Source of the DNA: Sphingopyxis sp. | GTDB taxonomy: Bacteria; Pseudomonadota; Alphaproteobacteria; Sphingomonadales; Sphingomonadaceae | Reading direction: 5' to 3' | Length of the DNA: 64,000 nt | Assembly (NCBI GenBank): GCA_002733865.1 | Contig: NVXM01000036.1 | Span: 1-64,000, forward strand | In this document: positions 16,739-24,988 of the stretch, piece after piece | How the letters are laid out: each line of letters opens with the position of its first letter | Position numbering within the stretch: the first letter of the stretch is position 1 | The notes under the pieces: generated by a model | Database searches by the model: none | What the model was told of the DNA's origin: nothing | The model's input: only the letters and a program-made list of their open reading frames with translations | Program-made: the position numbers and the translations under genes

Positions 16739-16921
16739 ATGAAATTATTGGATAGGATAGAGCATCACCTCAAAGAATCGCACATGTCGGCGACGCGGTT
16801 CGGTCGGCGCGCGGTTGGTGACCCTCGCTTTGTACTCGACTTAAGAGCCGGCCGTAGGCCGCGGCGAAGGACAATCGAGAAGGTGGAAAATTACCTCAAT
16901 ACAAAAAACCCATCAGAATAG
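16739..16921 (+). CDS. Small basic DNA-binding-like protein, 60 residues
   Basis: This protein is short, very basic and helical, with a likely helix-turn-helix (MSATRFGRRAVGDPRFVLDL then RRRTIEKVENYL). It is divergent from the S24 repressor and shares the SOS-box-like operator with it, the classic layout of a repressor paired with a Cro-like or antirepressor partner. ATG 16739 is preferred because AGGAAGG lies just upstream; a GTG at 16715 would add 8 residues. I recall near-identical small proteins next to S24 repressors in sphingomonads, but the function is inferred from context. Confidence 0.65.
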   Translation: MKLLDRIEHHLKESHMSATRFGRRAVGDPRFVLDLRAGRRPRRRTIEKVENYLNTKNPSE

Positions 16922-17099
16922 TTCTTCGAAGTTACGAATTTCTCTTGGTATTGTCGCAACCTATCTTGGCGCGGAGCTGGTGCTTCGATAACGTGGCCTA
17001 CGAATGGAGTCCCTCCATCCGCTCGCCGCGGCAAAGCCAATTGTGGTTTAGCAGTGGTCTGCAGGGGCCTGCCATCAGAAAGGGTTTCAGGGGGTCCAC

Positions 17100-19025
17100 G
17101 TGGAAATTACCGAATGGCTTGGCCATGGGCTAATCTACTTCTTCACCGAAATCCCGCTCATCGGCGATGCGATGGCGGCGTTTCTCGCGATTGTGCTGAT
17201 CGGAACAGCGTTTGCGATCGCGTATCGCTACAAGCGGGAATACCACGCTCCACTTGCGGTCGCGATCGAAGCCCGTGTTCGGCTACTAGATGAAATAACT
17301 GGTGGCAGCACTGCGGATGTCGATGAAGCACGGCTCGAATTCGCGCGCCGCTTCAATGACATCGATGCGCAAATGATGGAGGCGGAAAATTCCGAGGCGC
17401 TGCCCCTTCGCAGAACTTGGGAAGAATACCGCGAGACTATCGTCGATCCATCGGCCGAGGTTCTTCAGAACTCTGCCCGACCCGAACACTTCTTCGTCAA
17501 CCTCGGCGACCGTCATCGCGGGCTGAACTGGTTTGCGAACATCTTCATCGCCATTGGACTGCTGATCACCTTCCTTGGCATTATCGCTGCGCTCTCCACC
17601 CTCGATTTCAGCGGCGATACTGCCGCAATGCAGGACAAGCTTAACAGCCTCATGAAAGTCGCCGGAGCCAAATTCTGGGCTTCCGTTGGCGGCATCGTGG
17701 CCTCCATCGTGTTACGGTCTTACGATTATCGGTTCGGCAAGCGGATCAATGATGGCCTCTCGATGCTATGCGACAAGCTCGAGCATGGGATGGCCTATCT
17801 TCCGCCTCAGCGGATTGCGAGCGACCAGCTCGCGCAGCTCAAGGAGCAGACCCCGGCGCTCCGTACTTTCTCCGAGCAGCTAGCTGCAGCGCTCGATGGT
17901 GCACTTGAAAAGCAGATGGCGCCAATGATCACGCATCTGGGATCGATTCAGCAGGGAATCGACAAGATAAGCGGTGGCGGCGGCGAGGCAGTTCGCGATG
18001 CAATTGCTTCCGGGGCTGGCGCAGAGATGGCGGGTCTAGCGGAAGCTATTGGCGCGATGACCGTCTCGATGGCCACGATGTCGGATCGCATTCAGCAGCA
18101 GACCGGCGAAGCCGACCGCCAGATCGAAGAGGCGGTCAAACGCTTTGGTCAGGCATCTGAAGAGATGCGCTCCGCCTTCGGAGAGCTCAATCGCAATTTT
18201 GGTGTCGTGGCCGATCGCATGCGTGAAGAAAACGAACAGGCAAGTGAACTGGCGCGGCAGCGGATGGATGAATTGCTTAGCAATCTCGGCAACACGCTTG
18301 ATGACATGAAGTCGGGCCTTGCGTCGGCGGCAAGCCAGATGGGCGAAGCTTCGGCGCGGGCGGCGAATGATGCGGCCCGTATCGGTCAAGAAGCGATGGA
18401 GAAGTCGTTCTCGGAATTTGTCGAGAGATTCAATCAGACTGGAGCCCCGCTGGTCGGCAGCATGAAAGATGCTGGCAACGCTATATCTACATCCGCAGAT
18501 CACCTTTCGAGCGCGCAGAGCGCAATTGGCGATCATGCGCGGGCAATCGAGCAAGTAGCAGCTCGCTCGAACGATCTTGCTACAGCCTTCGGAACTGTCG
18601 CTAATGATGTCGAAGCTGCAACTGCGCCTGTTCGCCAGTCGGCGGTTTCGATCGCCGAAGCGGTCAAATCAGTGGAATCGATCGTCTCGAGAAATGCAGA
18701 TTCGTCGGAGAGCGCCCGCGATGAAATGCGTCAGCTCGCGGCAGCTCTGAATGACACTGCTTCGGCCGCTTCGTCGGCGTGGTCGGAATATCGTGCCCGT
18801 TTCGAGGACGTGGACCGTGCGCTCGGAGACGCCATCGACAAAATCTCCGATGCTGCCGGAAACCACGCTTCGAACCTCAACGAACGGGTCGGCCAAATCG
18901 ACCAGGCTCTGGGCGATGGTGTGGCACAGCTCGCAGGTGCTCTCGAACCGCTGACCACTCTGCGTGACACCGTCGAGGAACTGGCAGGCATCCTTGCCAG
19001 CCAGAACCAGGAAGCCGCTGAATAA
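17100..19025 (+). CDS. zorA: Zorya ZorA, MotA/ExbB-like proton-channel subunit
   Basis: This 641-residue membrane protein forms, with ZorB, the proton-driven motor of the Zorya anti-phage system. One N-terminal membrane helix lies near residues 24-43. The MotA/ExbB-type pair lies near 141-166 (NWFANIFIAIGLLITFLGI) and 188-206 (FWASVGGIVASIVL). After about residue 260 comes a long Ala/Glu/Arg-rich helical tail that should form the cytoplasmic coiled-coil rod typical of ZorA. The start is a GTG at 17100, after GGGGG. It abuts zorB, and zorC and zorD follow, so the operon is complete. A flagellar or Tol role is excluded by the downstream genes. Confidence 0.92.
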   Translation: MEITEWLGHGLIYFFTEIPLIGDAMAAFLAIVLIGTAFAIAYRYKREYHAPLAVAIEARVRLLDEITGGSTADVDEARLEFARRFNDIDAQMMEAENSEALPLRRTWEEYRETIVDPSAEVLQNSARPEHFFVNLGDRHRGLNWFANIFIAIGLLITFLGIIAALSTLDFSGDTAAMQDKLNSLMKVAGAKFWASVGGIVASIVLRSYDYRFGKRINDGLSMLCDKLEHGMAYLPPQRIASDQLAQLKEQTPALRTFSEQLAAALDGALEKQMAPMITHLGSIQQGIDKISGGGGEAVRDAIASGAGAEMAGLAEAIGAMTVSMATMSDRIQQQTGEADRQIEEAVKRFGQASEEMRSAFGELNRNFGVVADRMREENEQASELARQRMDELLSNLGNTLDDMKSGLASAASQMGEASARAANDAARIGQEAMEKSFSEFVERFNQTGAPLVGSMKDAGNAISTSADHLSSAQSAIGDHARAIEQVAARSNDLATAFGTVANDVEAATAPVRQSAVSIAEAVKSVESIVSRNADSSESARDEMRQLAAALNDTASAASSAWSEYRARFEDVDRALGDAIDKISDAAGNHASNLNERVGQIDQALGDGVAQLAGALEPLTTLRDTVEELAGILASQNQEAAE

Positions 19026-19753
19026 TGGAAGGCGCCGTCCGCCGAAGACCGCCTGAGGAAGGGGAAAGCTATTTCATGTCCATGACCGACATGATGGTTG
19101 GTCTGCTGCTTATCTTCATTATTCTGCTAGCCTATTTTGCCCTCAATCTTCAGACGAAAACCGAAGAGCTGACCGGCGCGAACAGAACCCGCGCGGAAAT
19201 CCTGAACGACCTGCAGCAATCGCTCAAAGACAGAGGACTCCAGGTCGAAATTGACACAAAAAGCGGGGTTCTAAGGCTCCCTGACGATGTCCTGTTCGAC
19301 AAGGGTCAATGGGAACTGACCGGGAGAGGGCAAGAGGCTATCAGCAAGGTAGCTAATGCTATGGTTGCCGTTCTGCCTTGTTACACGACTTCTGATCTGT
19401 GTGAGGGCGAGCGATCACCGCATCTGATCGATGCCGTCTTTGTCGAGGGACACACGGATTCCGACGTCATGTCCGGCGGTATGAACAATTACGGGCTTTC
19501 GGTGCGCCGAGCCGAAACGACCTTCACCATGCTGCAACGCAATCAACCGACTTTGCGGGGCTTTCTCAACAGGCCGGCCGGAGAAGACGGTTCGGCACCG
19601 ATCCTGAGTCTGAGTGGTTATGGGCCCGACCGTCCTGTGGATCGGGGTGACTCTGAGGAAGCGAAGAAACGTAATCGCCGTATCGACTTACGCTTTCTTA
19701 TGGCCACGCCGACTTCTGGTCTTGATCCTGACATCCTGAGGCAGGAGCAGTGA
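19025..19753 (+). CDS. zorB: Zorya ZorB, OmpA-like peptidoglycan-binding stator subunit
   Basis: This 242-residue protein anchors the motor to the cell wall. It has a single N-terminal membrane helix (about 24-44, VGLLLIFIILLAYFA) led by Asp22, which fits the proton-carrying Asp of MotB-like proteins. A short coiled stretch follows, then an OmpA/MotB domain containing VEGHTDSDV and NNYGLSVRRAET, and ending with PDRPVDRGDSEEAKKRNRRIDLRF. It overlaps zorA by one base and zorC by four bases (GTGA), so all are translationally coupled. Confidence 0.92.
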   Translation: MEGAVRRRPPEEGESYFMSMTDMMVGLLLIFIILLAYFALNLQTKTEELTGANRTRAEILNDLQQSLKDRGLQVEIDTKSGVLRLPDDVLFDKGQWELTGRGQEAISKVANAMVAVLPCYTTSDLCEGERSPHLIDAVFVEGHTDSDVMSGGMNNYGLSVRRAETTFTMLQRNQPTLRGFLNRPAGEDGSAPILSLSGYGPDRPVDRGDSEEAKKRNRRIDLRFLMATPTSGLDPDILRQEQ

Positions 19754-21156
19754 CTTATCTTCGATCTGCAATGGCCCGAATGGAAGCCCTGGGTTCATCC
19801 GGACTTGCCAAACCTCCGACAACGCAACCTGAATTGCAGCGGCAACTGGCAAAGCTTGATGCCAGCGTCGGCGAATCCGAACCCGTTGTTGAGCTGAAGC
19901 CGTTTCTGCGGGGAGCAGCCAATAGAGGCACAGGCGGGTTGCCGCGTTTTCAGCTCAACCGGGTCTTGCGCGGCGCCTGGTGTGACTCTGAATTCGATGA
20001 CTTGGGTGTAGCAGCACTTGAGCGCGCCGATAGCGAACATCGACGCAGTTCTGACCAAGCTATGATCGATGGATATCTCACGTACTTTCCGACCGAGCGC
20101 CCAATCATGCCAAAGCTTGCTGAGGCTGCTTCCCGGGCCGCCGGTCGGCACGAATGGGCCTGGCGTGAGCGAGGTTCCCGATGGGATCTGTTTTTGCCTC
20201 AAGCCGGTCCAGCCAGGGTGGCACGCGATTTTGTCTCTCGTAATCCGGACCAGATATTCCTTTTAATGCGCGAAACCGGTCTGGGGGCAAATCTTGCTGC
20301 AAGCGGCTTTGGCCAGGCAGTCTTTTCCGAGACCTGTATAGCGACCGCTGAGCTTCAACCTGACGAGGCAGTCAGTGCGCAGCGCAACATAATGCGATTG
20401 TTCGATACCGAGGCTCAGGCGGGCCAATTGGAGCTTGTTGTCCGCGCTTTGCTCGAACCATGGATCAGGACCAAACCGGAAGCCGAACATCGCAAGGCAA
20501 TCTCGGAGCTATTGCTCGATCAGGTTGGTGATCCGCGCCTCCAGCGCACACGCTGGGACAGGATCGTACGTTCGCTCGCGGAATCGATCGGCGAGGAACG
20601 AGCGCGCGAAGTCACCCAGGTTTTCAAGCGTTGGCTTACCGAAGTCGCCATGCGCGAGTTTTTCAGCGCTATCGCAAAAACAACCGATCGACCGGATCAA
20701 TGGGCCCAGCGCGAGAAATTCTGGATGGCCTATCTCGACGAAGGCTTGGTCACGGACGCATGGCCCGCCCTTGGGATCCGAGCACGCAACAGGATTGAGG
20801 ATCTCATCCGACAGAGCGGCGAACGACCAGAATATGGCATAATCCGGGGAGGGCCTTCCGCGTCCTCTTCTATCATCATGCAGATAGGTGATCTGCGGAT
20901 TTCTGAGTGGAGCGACAACGGGTCATGCCGATTCTGGAGCGACAGCGATCCAGGAGCCCCGAAACTTTACGCCAAGACTTACGAGGGCGGAAAGCTGCGT
21001 ACCACCGTCGGCCGTGCGGACTTCGAATATGAATCGCACGTTCCCGCGAGCCCGGGATGGGAAGGCAAATTCGCCGGTATCATTCATCGCCGCACATCAA
21101 TCGCCCATCCCCGTTTCGGGAGAGGCCGAGGGCGCAATTGGAATGATCAATGGTGA
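19750..21156 (+). CDS. zorC: Zorya type I ZorC, EH-signature protein
   Basis: This 468-residue soluble protein is the DNA-binding partner specific to type I Zorya. The EH_Signature domain occupies the C-terminal part. The defining Glu is Glu386 (RISEWSDNGSC) and the defining His is His430 (YESHVPASPGW), 44 residues apart. That is close to the spacing I recall between the two essential residues of E. coli ZorC. The N-terminal 300 residues are mostly helical with no other recognised domain. It starts at GTG 19750 inside the end of zorB and overlaps zorD by 7 nt. Presence of zorC and zorD, rather than zorE, defines the type. Confidence 0.9.
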   Translation: MTYLRSAMARMEALGSSGLAKPPTTQPELQRQLAKLDASVGESEPVVELKPFLRGAANRGTGGLPRFQLNRVLRGAWCDSEFDDLGVAALERADSEHRRSSDQAMIDGYLTYFPTERPIMPKLAEAASRAAGRHEWAWRERGSRWDLFLPQAGPARVARDFVSRNPDQIFLLMRETGLGANLAASGFGQAVFSETCIATAELQPDEAVSAQRNIMRLFDTEAQAGQLELVVRALLEPWIRTKPEAEHRKAISELLLDQVGDPRLQRTRWDRIVRSLAESIGEERAREVTQVFKRWLTEVAMREFFSAIAKTTDRPDQWAQREKFWMAYLDEGLVTDAWPALGIRARNRIEDLIRQSGERPEYGIIRGGPSASSSIIMQIGDLRISEWSDNGSCRFWSDSDPGAPKLYAKTYEGGKLRTTVGRADFEYESHVPASPGWEGKFAGIIHRRTSIAHPRFGRGRGRNWNDQW

Positions 21157-24100
21157 TGACAAAGTTCATTGCCGCGCCGCATGAGGGCGGCGGAGAGACC
21201 ATTGCACTGCTGCGCGAACAGTCGGGCGGTCTATTCCGCCGGGCGTCCAGTGAAATGGTGCCAGTCTCGGAGTGGCCCAGGGTTGCGCCCGAAGCTGGTC
21301 AGGCCGCTCTTGCACTCGCCCGGGCTCTCGACGATGAGAGCCGGATTAGCGAGGAAGCAAAAGGCATCGTCCTTCCGCCAGAGATCGTAGCGCGGCTCGA
21401 TGAGGCCGATGCATTCGCTATCGGGCTCCCGCCAACTACGCCGTTGACGCTGCAGCTTAACTCGGGCGGATCGCTCGCCGATGGAACAATCAAGGTCGAT
21501 ACAAAATGGGTCCGCCGCGGCGGGCTCCCGGTTCGAGCGGACATCGCTGGCGCGCGCGTGCGCGAGGGTGGAAGGGTCGGAAGAATCCCAGAACCGATCT
21601 TTTCGGCCTTCCAGGCTGCTCTCGCAGTCAACGCGGCTGGAGACCCCGATGAGCGCCGGGCGGCCTTCGCCGAGCTTCGCTCGACCCTCGGCGATGATAT
21701 TGGAGCAGGGATCGAGGCTGACGGCTTTCTCAAGCGTGTTCGGATCGCCTATGCGGCAAATTTCTCGCTGAACGCCAAGACCGATCACGGGCGCTTTGAT
21801 TTTGATCCGGTTCTCTTCTCGAGAAACGCGAGCGAGAGCGCTGAGGGGGACCTGGTGGATGAAGAAGAAGCGTCGCTTCTGACGCCGCAGGACAACCAGC
21901 ATTTCCAGCGCCGGTTCAAGGGGCAGGAGGGCGGGCGGCGAAGCTATCTGCTCTCCGACGGGACACTCTTGTTCCTTGATCCGCTTCTGGGCAAAGCTCT
22001 CGACATCGTGCGCGCCAAACAGACTGGCACGTCACAGGAGAAGCGTGAGTTTCTGCGTTCGCCGCAGCGTGTTCTGCGCGAAGAGCTGAAGCTTGACGCA
22101 GGCGGTGACGACGAGGCGGCCGATCGTCTGTTCATCGAGACCCAGCAGTTCTCCGAGCGGGTCAGCGGGATCGAGGTCTGGCAGAAGCCCGTCCTTCCCT
22201 GGATAAAGCCCAAGCCAAACAGCTGGCTTCCAGAAGGGTTCGGATTGCGGATTGGCGATCCGCCTGATGCGCGTCATGTCGAGCTGGCTCCGGGCGAAGC
22301 CGAAACGCTTGCAGGCGAAGTCGAGACGGCTATCGCGACGGGCAAGGAATCCATCGCCTGGCATGACGAGAGCATCCCCGCCACTCCCGCGACACTGCAG
22401 GCTGCACGCGCAATTGCAGACCTCGAACATCAGATTGCTGCCGACACCGACGAGCAATCTTCTGAAACGAGCGAACGCGAGGCCGTCGACACTTTTTTCC
22501 TTCAGGTCGGAGAGAATTTTGAGCAACTCGATTACGCTCGCCTTCCTCGTCCCTATACCAGCGCCGAGCCTTTTCATGCTCCGGAACTTCCCGAAGGCCT
22601 GAAGTCTGAGCCGAAGCCCCACCAGATAGAGGCGTTCGCCTGGCTCACCGAAGCATGGCAGCGGCGGTTGCCCGGCGTTCTGCTCGCCGACGACATGGGC
22701 CTCGGTAAGACGTTTCAGGCCCTGATGTTTCTGCTCTGGCTACGCCGGAGTTCTCCGCATCCGAAGCCTGTTCTGATCGTCGCCCCCACTGGTTTGCTGC
22801 GTAACTGGCAAGCCGAGCTGGCCCAACACATCGAAGCTGATCTCATGGGGCCGGTGGTAGAGGCGTTTGGCACTAACCTGCGTGACTTTCGCCTCGAAGC
22901 CGGGAGCGACATTCGCGGAGGAACCTCGCGAATGGACGTGTCCCAATGGGAAGAGGCCGGTATCGTTCTGACGACCTACGAGACGATGCGCGATTATCAC
23001 ATGAGCTTTGCGCGCATTCCATTCGCGGCCATCGTTTACGACGAAATCCAGAAGCTCAAGAACCCGGCCAGCCAGATGACGCGAGCGGCCAAAGCGCTCA
23101 ATGGGGGTCTCCAGATCGCCATGACGGGCACTCCGGTCGAGAACAGATTGCAGGATCTCTGGTCAATTGCGGATACGGTCTATCCAGGATTTCTCGGCTC
23201 GAGCCGAGAATTTGAGAACAGCTTTCCTGCTCATGACCTTGAGCGCCTGGGCGATCTTCAGCAACGCCTGATCGAGCGCGAGGCGGACCTGCCGCCTTTT
23301 ATGCTGCGCCGCATGAAGGATGAGATCCTTACCGGCCTGCCGGAGAAGACGGCGCGCAAATACCCTGTCGAGATGCCGCCTACACAGGCACAGGCCTACG
23401 ACCTTGTGCTCGCCAGAGCACGGGCGCTCAGAGAAAGCGGCGAACAGGGCGCGATGCTCAAAGTGCTGCATATGCTCCGCGGCACGTCGCTCCATCCGTT
23501 ACCGCCGCGCGGCATAACTGATATCAATGGCTACATTGAACAGTCTGCACGCTTAAAGAAGACCTTCGAGATTCTCGAGGAGATCGAACAGCGCGGCGAA
23601 AAGGCCCTGCTGTTTTGCGAAGATCTCGAAATGCAGGCATTCCTTGCAATGGCCATTCAGGATCGTTTCTCCCTTGAACGCCGGCCCATGTGTATCAGCG
23701 GAAAAGTTGCTGGCCACAAGCGACAGGACATGGTCACTGCTTTCCAGACCTCGCCTACACCTTTCGATGTTCTCATACTTTCACCCAAGGCTGGCGGTGT
23801 CGGGCTTACGATCACCGCCGCCAACAACGTCATCCATCTTTCCCGCTGGTGGAATCCCGCTGTCGAAGATCAGGCAACGGACCGGGCCTACCGGATCGGT
23901 CAGACAAGGCCGGTGACGATCCATATCCCGATGGCTGTTCATCCGGATGAGGCGATTGGACCTTCAAGCTTCGACCAACGGCTCGATGCACTGATGGAGC
24001 GTAAGCGCTCGCTGAGCAGGGGGCTGCTAATGCCGCCCGAAAGTGCGCGCGACGTTGATGACTTGCTTTCGGACGTTCTGGATGGACGAAAAACTCTCAG

Positions 24101-24881
24101 CGAAGAAGACGCTGAAAGCGCTCCCTCTTCTATTCTGTTGTCGTCGGACGCCCAGGCGAGTGATGTCGAAAATGTGGCCCAAGAAGAATCTGACGCACAG
24201 TCGCAGGTCGGCCCTGAGAACACGGCAGACGCTGCGTCTTCTTCACCTGCCCCTGTCCCTCTTCCCACCCCTCTTTCTGTTGAACCCGAGCCCGAACCAC
24301 CGGTCAACGCTCCACAGAGACCTGTCTTGTCGGTCCGCACGCCGGTCGAGGCGGCCGAAGCTCGCACACCCAGTGTTCAGCGTGTGGTTTACGAACAATA
24401 TGGGCCGCGTGACTGGACGATCTTCGAGCAATTTGTCCGCGAAGCCAGAATCAACCGCCTCGAAATCCAGGACCCCTATTGTTGTGCGGACGAACAGGCA
24501 CGCGGAAGGCTACTTAACTTCGTCGATCGGTTCTGTGAGCTCGCGGCGAAGCTTGATGAAGTTCAGATTGTGGCCTTCGATGCAGACTCGGTCGATAAAC
24601 GGATGCCGGAGACCAACGCCGATCAACGTGCCGATCTCGAAAACCGCTGGAGAAACACGATTGGATCGACTGCGCTGCACCTTGCGCAGCGTTCACGCCG
24701 CTCACGAGGCGATTTGCACGATCGCTTTGTAAGAGCTCAGCTGGAGAATGGCGACGCCGTCATCTGGGATTTGGGGCGGGGAATCGACGGAGTTATGAGT
24801 GCCAAATGGTCATGTGTCGTCAATGCTTTTCACGACAAGAGCTCGGCTGGCATCGGATTACGGGGACATCGTTTACAGTAA
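21150..24881 (+). CDS. zorD: Zorya type I ZorD, SNF2 helicase-nuclease with an extra C-terminal domain
   Basis: This 1243-residue effector is thought to attack phage DNA once the ZorAB motor signals. The SNF2 core has Walker A DDMGLGKT (Lys520), motif II DEIQ (Asp631) and motifs V-VI AGGVGLTITAANNVIHLS and QATDRAYRIGQ. After the core comes a Pro/Ser/Glu-rich linker (about 990-1070), then a separate domain (about 1080-1235). That domain contains IQDPY (Asp1108), HDR (1190-1192) and LGRGID (1208-1213), resembling the C-terminal domain of MITD1. E. coli ZorD is, as I recall, about 160 residues shorter, so this domain is probably an extension. It is the last gene of the zor operon, with a hairpin after the stop. 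Confidence 0.9.
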   Translation: MVMTKFIAAPHEGGGETIALLREQSGGLFRRASSEMVPVSEWPRVAPEAGQAALALARALDDESRISEEAKGIVLPPEIVARLDEADAFAIGLPPTTPLTLQLNSGGSLADGTIKVDTKWVRRGGLPVRADIAGARVREGGRVGRIPEPIFSAFQAALAVNAAGDPDERRAAFAELRSTLGDDIGAGIEADGFLKRVRIAYAANFSLNAKTDHGRFDFDPVLFSRNASESAEGDLVDEEEASLLTPQDNQHFQRRFKGQEGGRRSYLLSDGTLLFLDPLLGKALDIVRAKQTGTSQEKREFLRSPQRVLREELKLDAGGDDEAADRLFIETQQFSERVSGIEVWQKPVLPWIKPKPNSWLPEGFGLRIGDPPDARHVELAPGEAETLAGEVETAIATGKESIAWHDESIPATPATLQAARAIADLEHQIAADTDEQSSETSEREAVDTFFLQVGENFEQLDYARLPRPYTSAEPFHAPELPEGLKSEPKPHQIEAFAWLTEAWQRRLPGVLLADDMGLGKTFQALMFLLWLRRSSPHPKPVLIVAPTGLLRNWQAELAQHIEADLMGPVVEAFGTNLRDFRLEAGSDIRGGTSRMDVSQWEEAGIVLTTYETMRDYHMSFARIPFAAIVYDEIQKLKNPASQMTRAAKALNGGLQIAMTGTPVENRLQDLWSIADTVYPGFLGSSREFENSFPAHDLERLGDLQQRLIEREADLPPFMLRRMKDEILTGLPEKTARKYPVEMPPTQAQAYDLVLARARALRESGEQGAMLKVLHMLRGTSLHPLPPRGITDINGYIEQSARLKKTFEILEEIEQRGEKALLFCEDLEMQAFLAMAIQDRFSLERRPMCISGKVAGHKRQDMVTAFQTSPTPFDVLILSPKAGGVGLTITAANNVIHLSRWWNPAVEDQATDRAYRIGQTRPVTIHIPMAVHPDEAIGPSSFDQRLDALMERKRSLSRGLLMPPESARDVDDLLSDVLDGRKTLSEEDAESAPSSILLSSDAQASDVENVAQEESDAQSQVGPENTADAASSSPAPVPLPTPLSVEPEPEPPVNAPQRPVLSVRTPVEAAEARTPSVQRVVYEQYGPRDWTIFEQFVREARINRLEIQDPYCCADEQARGRLLNFVDRFCELAAKLDEVQIVAFDADSVDKRMPETNADQRADLENRWRNTIGSTALHLAQRSRRSRGDLHDRFVRAQLENGDAVIWDLGRGIDGVMSAKWSCVVNAFHDKSSAGIGLRGHRLQ

Positions 24882-24903
24882 ACAGCCGTTTCCCGGCTTG
24901 TTT
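24880..24903 (+). terminator. Weak hairpin after zorD
   Basis: AAACA-GCCG (24880-24888) pairs with CGGC-TGTTT (24894-24903) around a 5-nt loop, with one bulged T. There is no T-run beyond the arm. It may partly separate zor from druHE. The remaining AT-rich gap to 24988 probably holds a promoter, but no clean -35/-10 pair was found. Confidence 0.35.
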
Positions 24904-24988
24904 ATAAGGTAACGATAAGAGATAGTTATTGAATTGGTGTGCAATTCTGCATTCTGATCAAATCAGGGGCCAGGGGTAGCGCGCGAAC

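Noticed and set aside
16922..16945. Fourth GTTC-type operator upstream of zorA
   Set aside because: GTTCTTCGAAGTTAC has the second half-site GTTA and a 6-bp gap, so it does not match the GTTC-N7-GTTC form.
17100..19753. Flagellar MotAB or TolQR/ExbBD genes
   Set aside because: The long coiled-coil tail of the first protein and the following ZorC and SNF2 ZorD genes identify Zorya.
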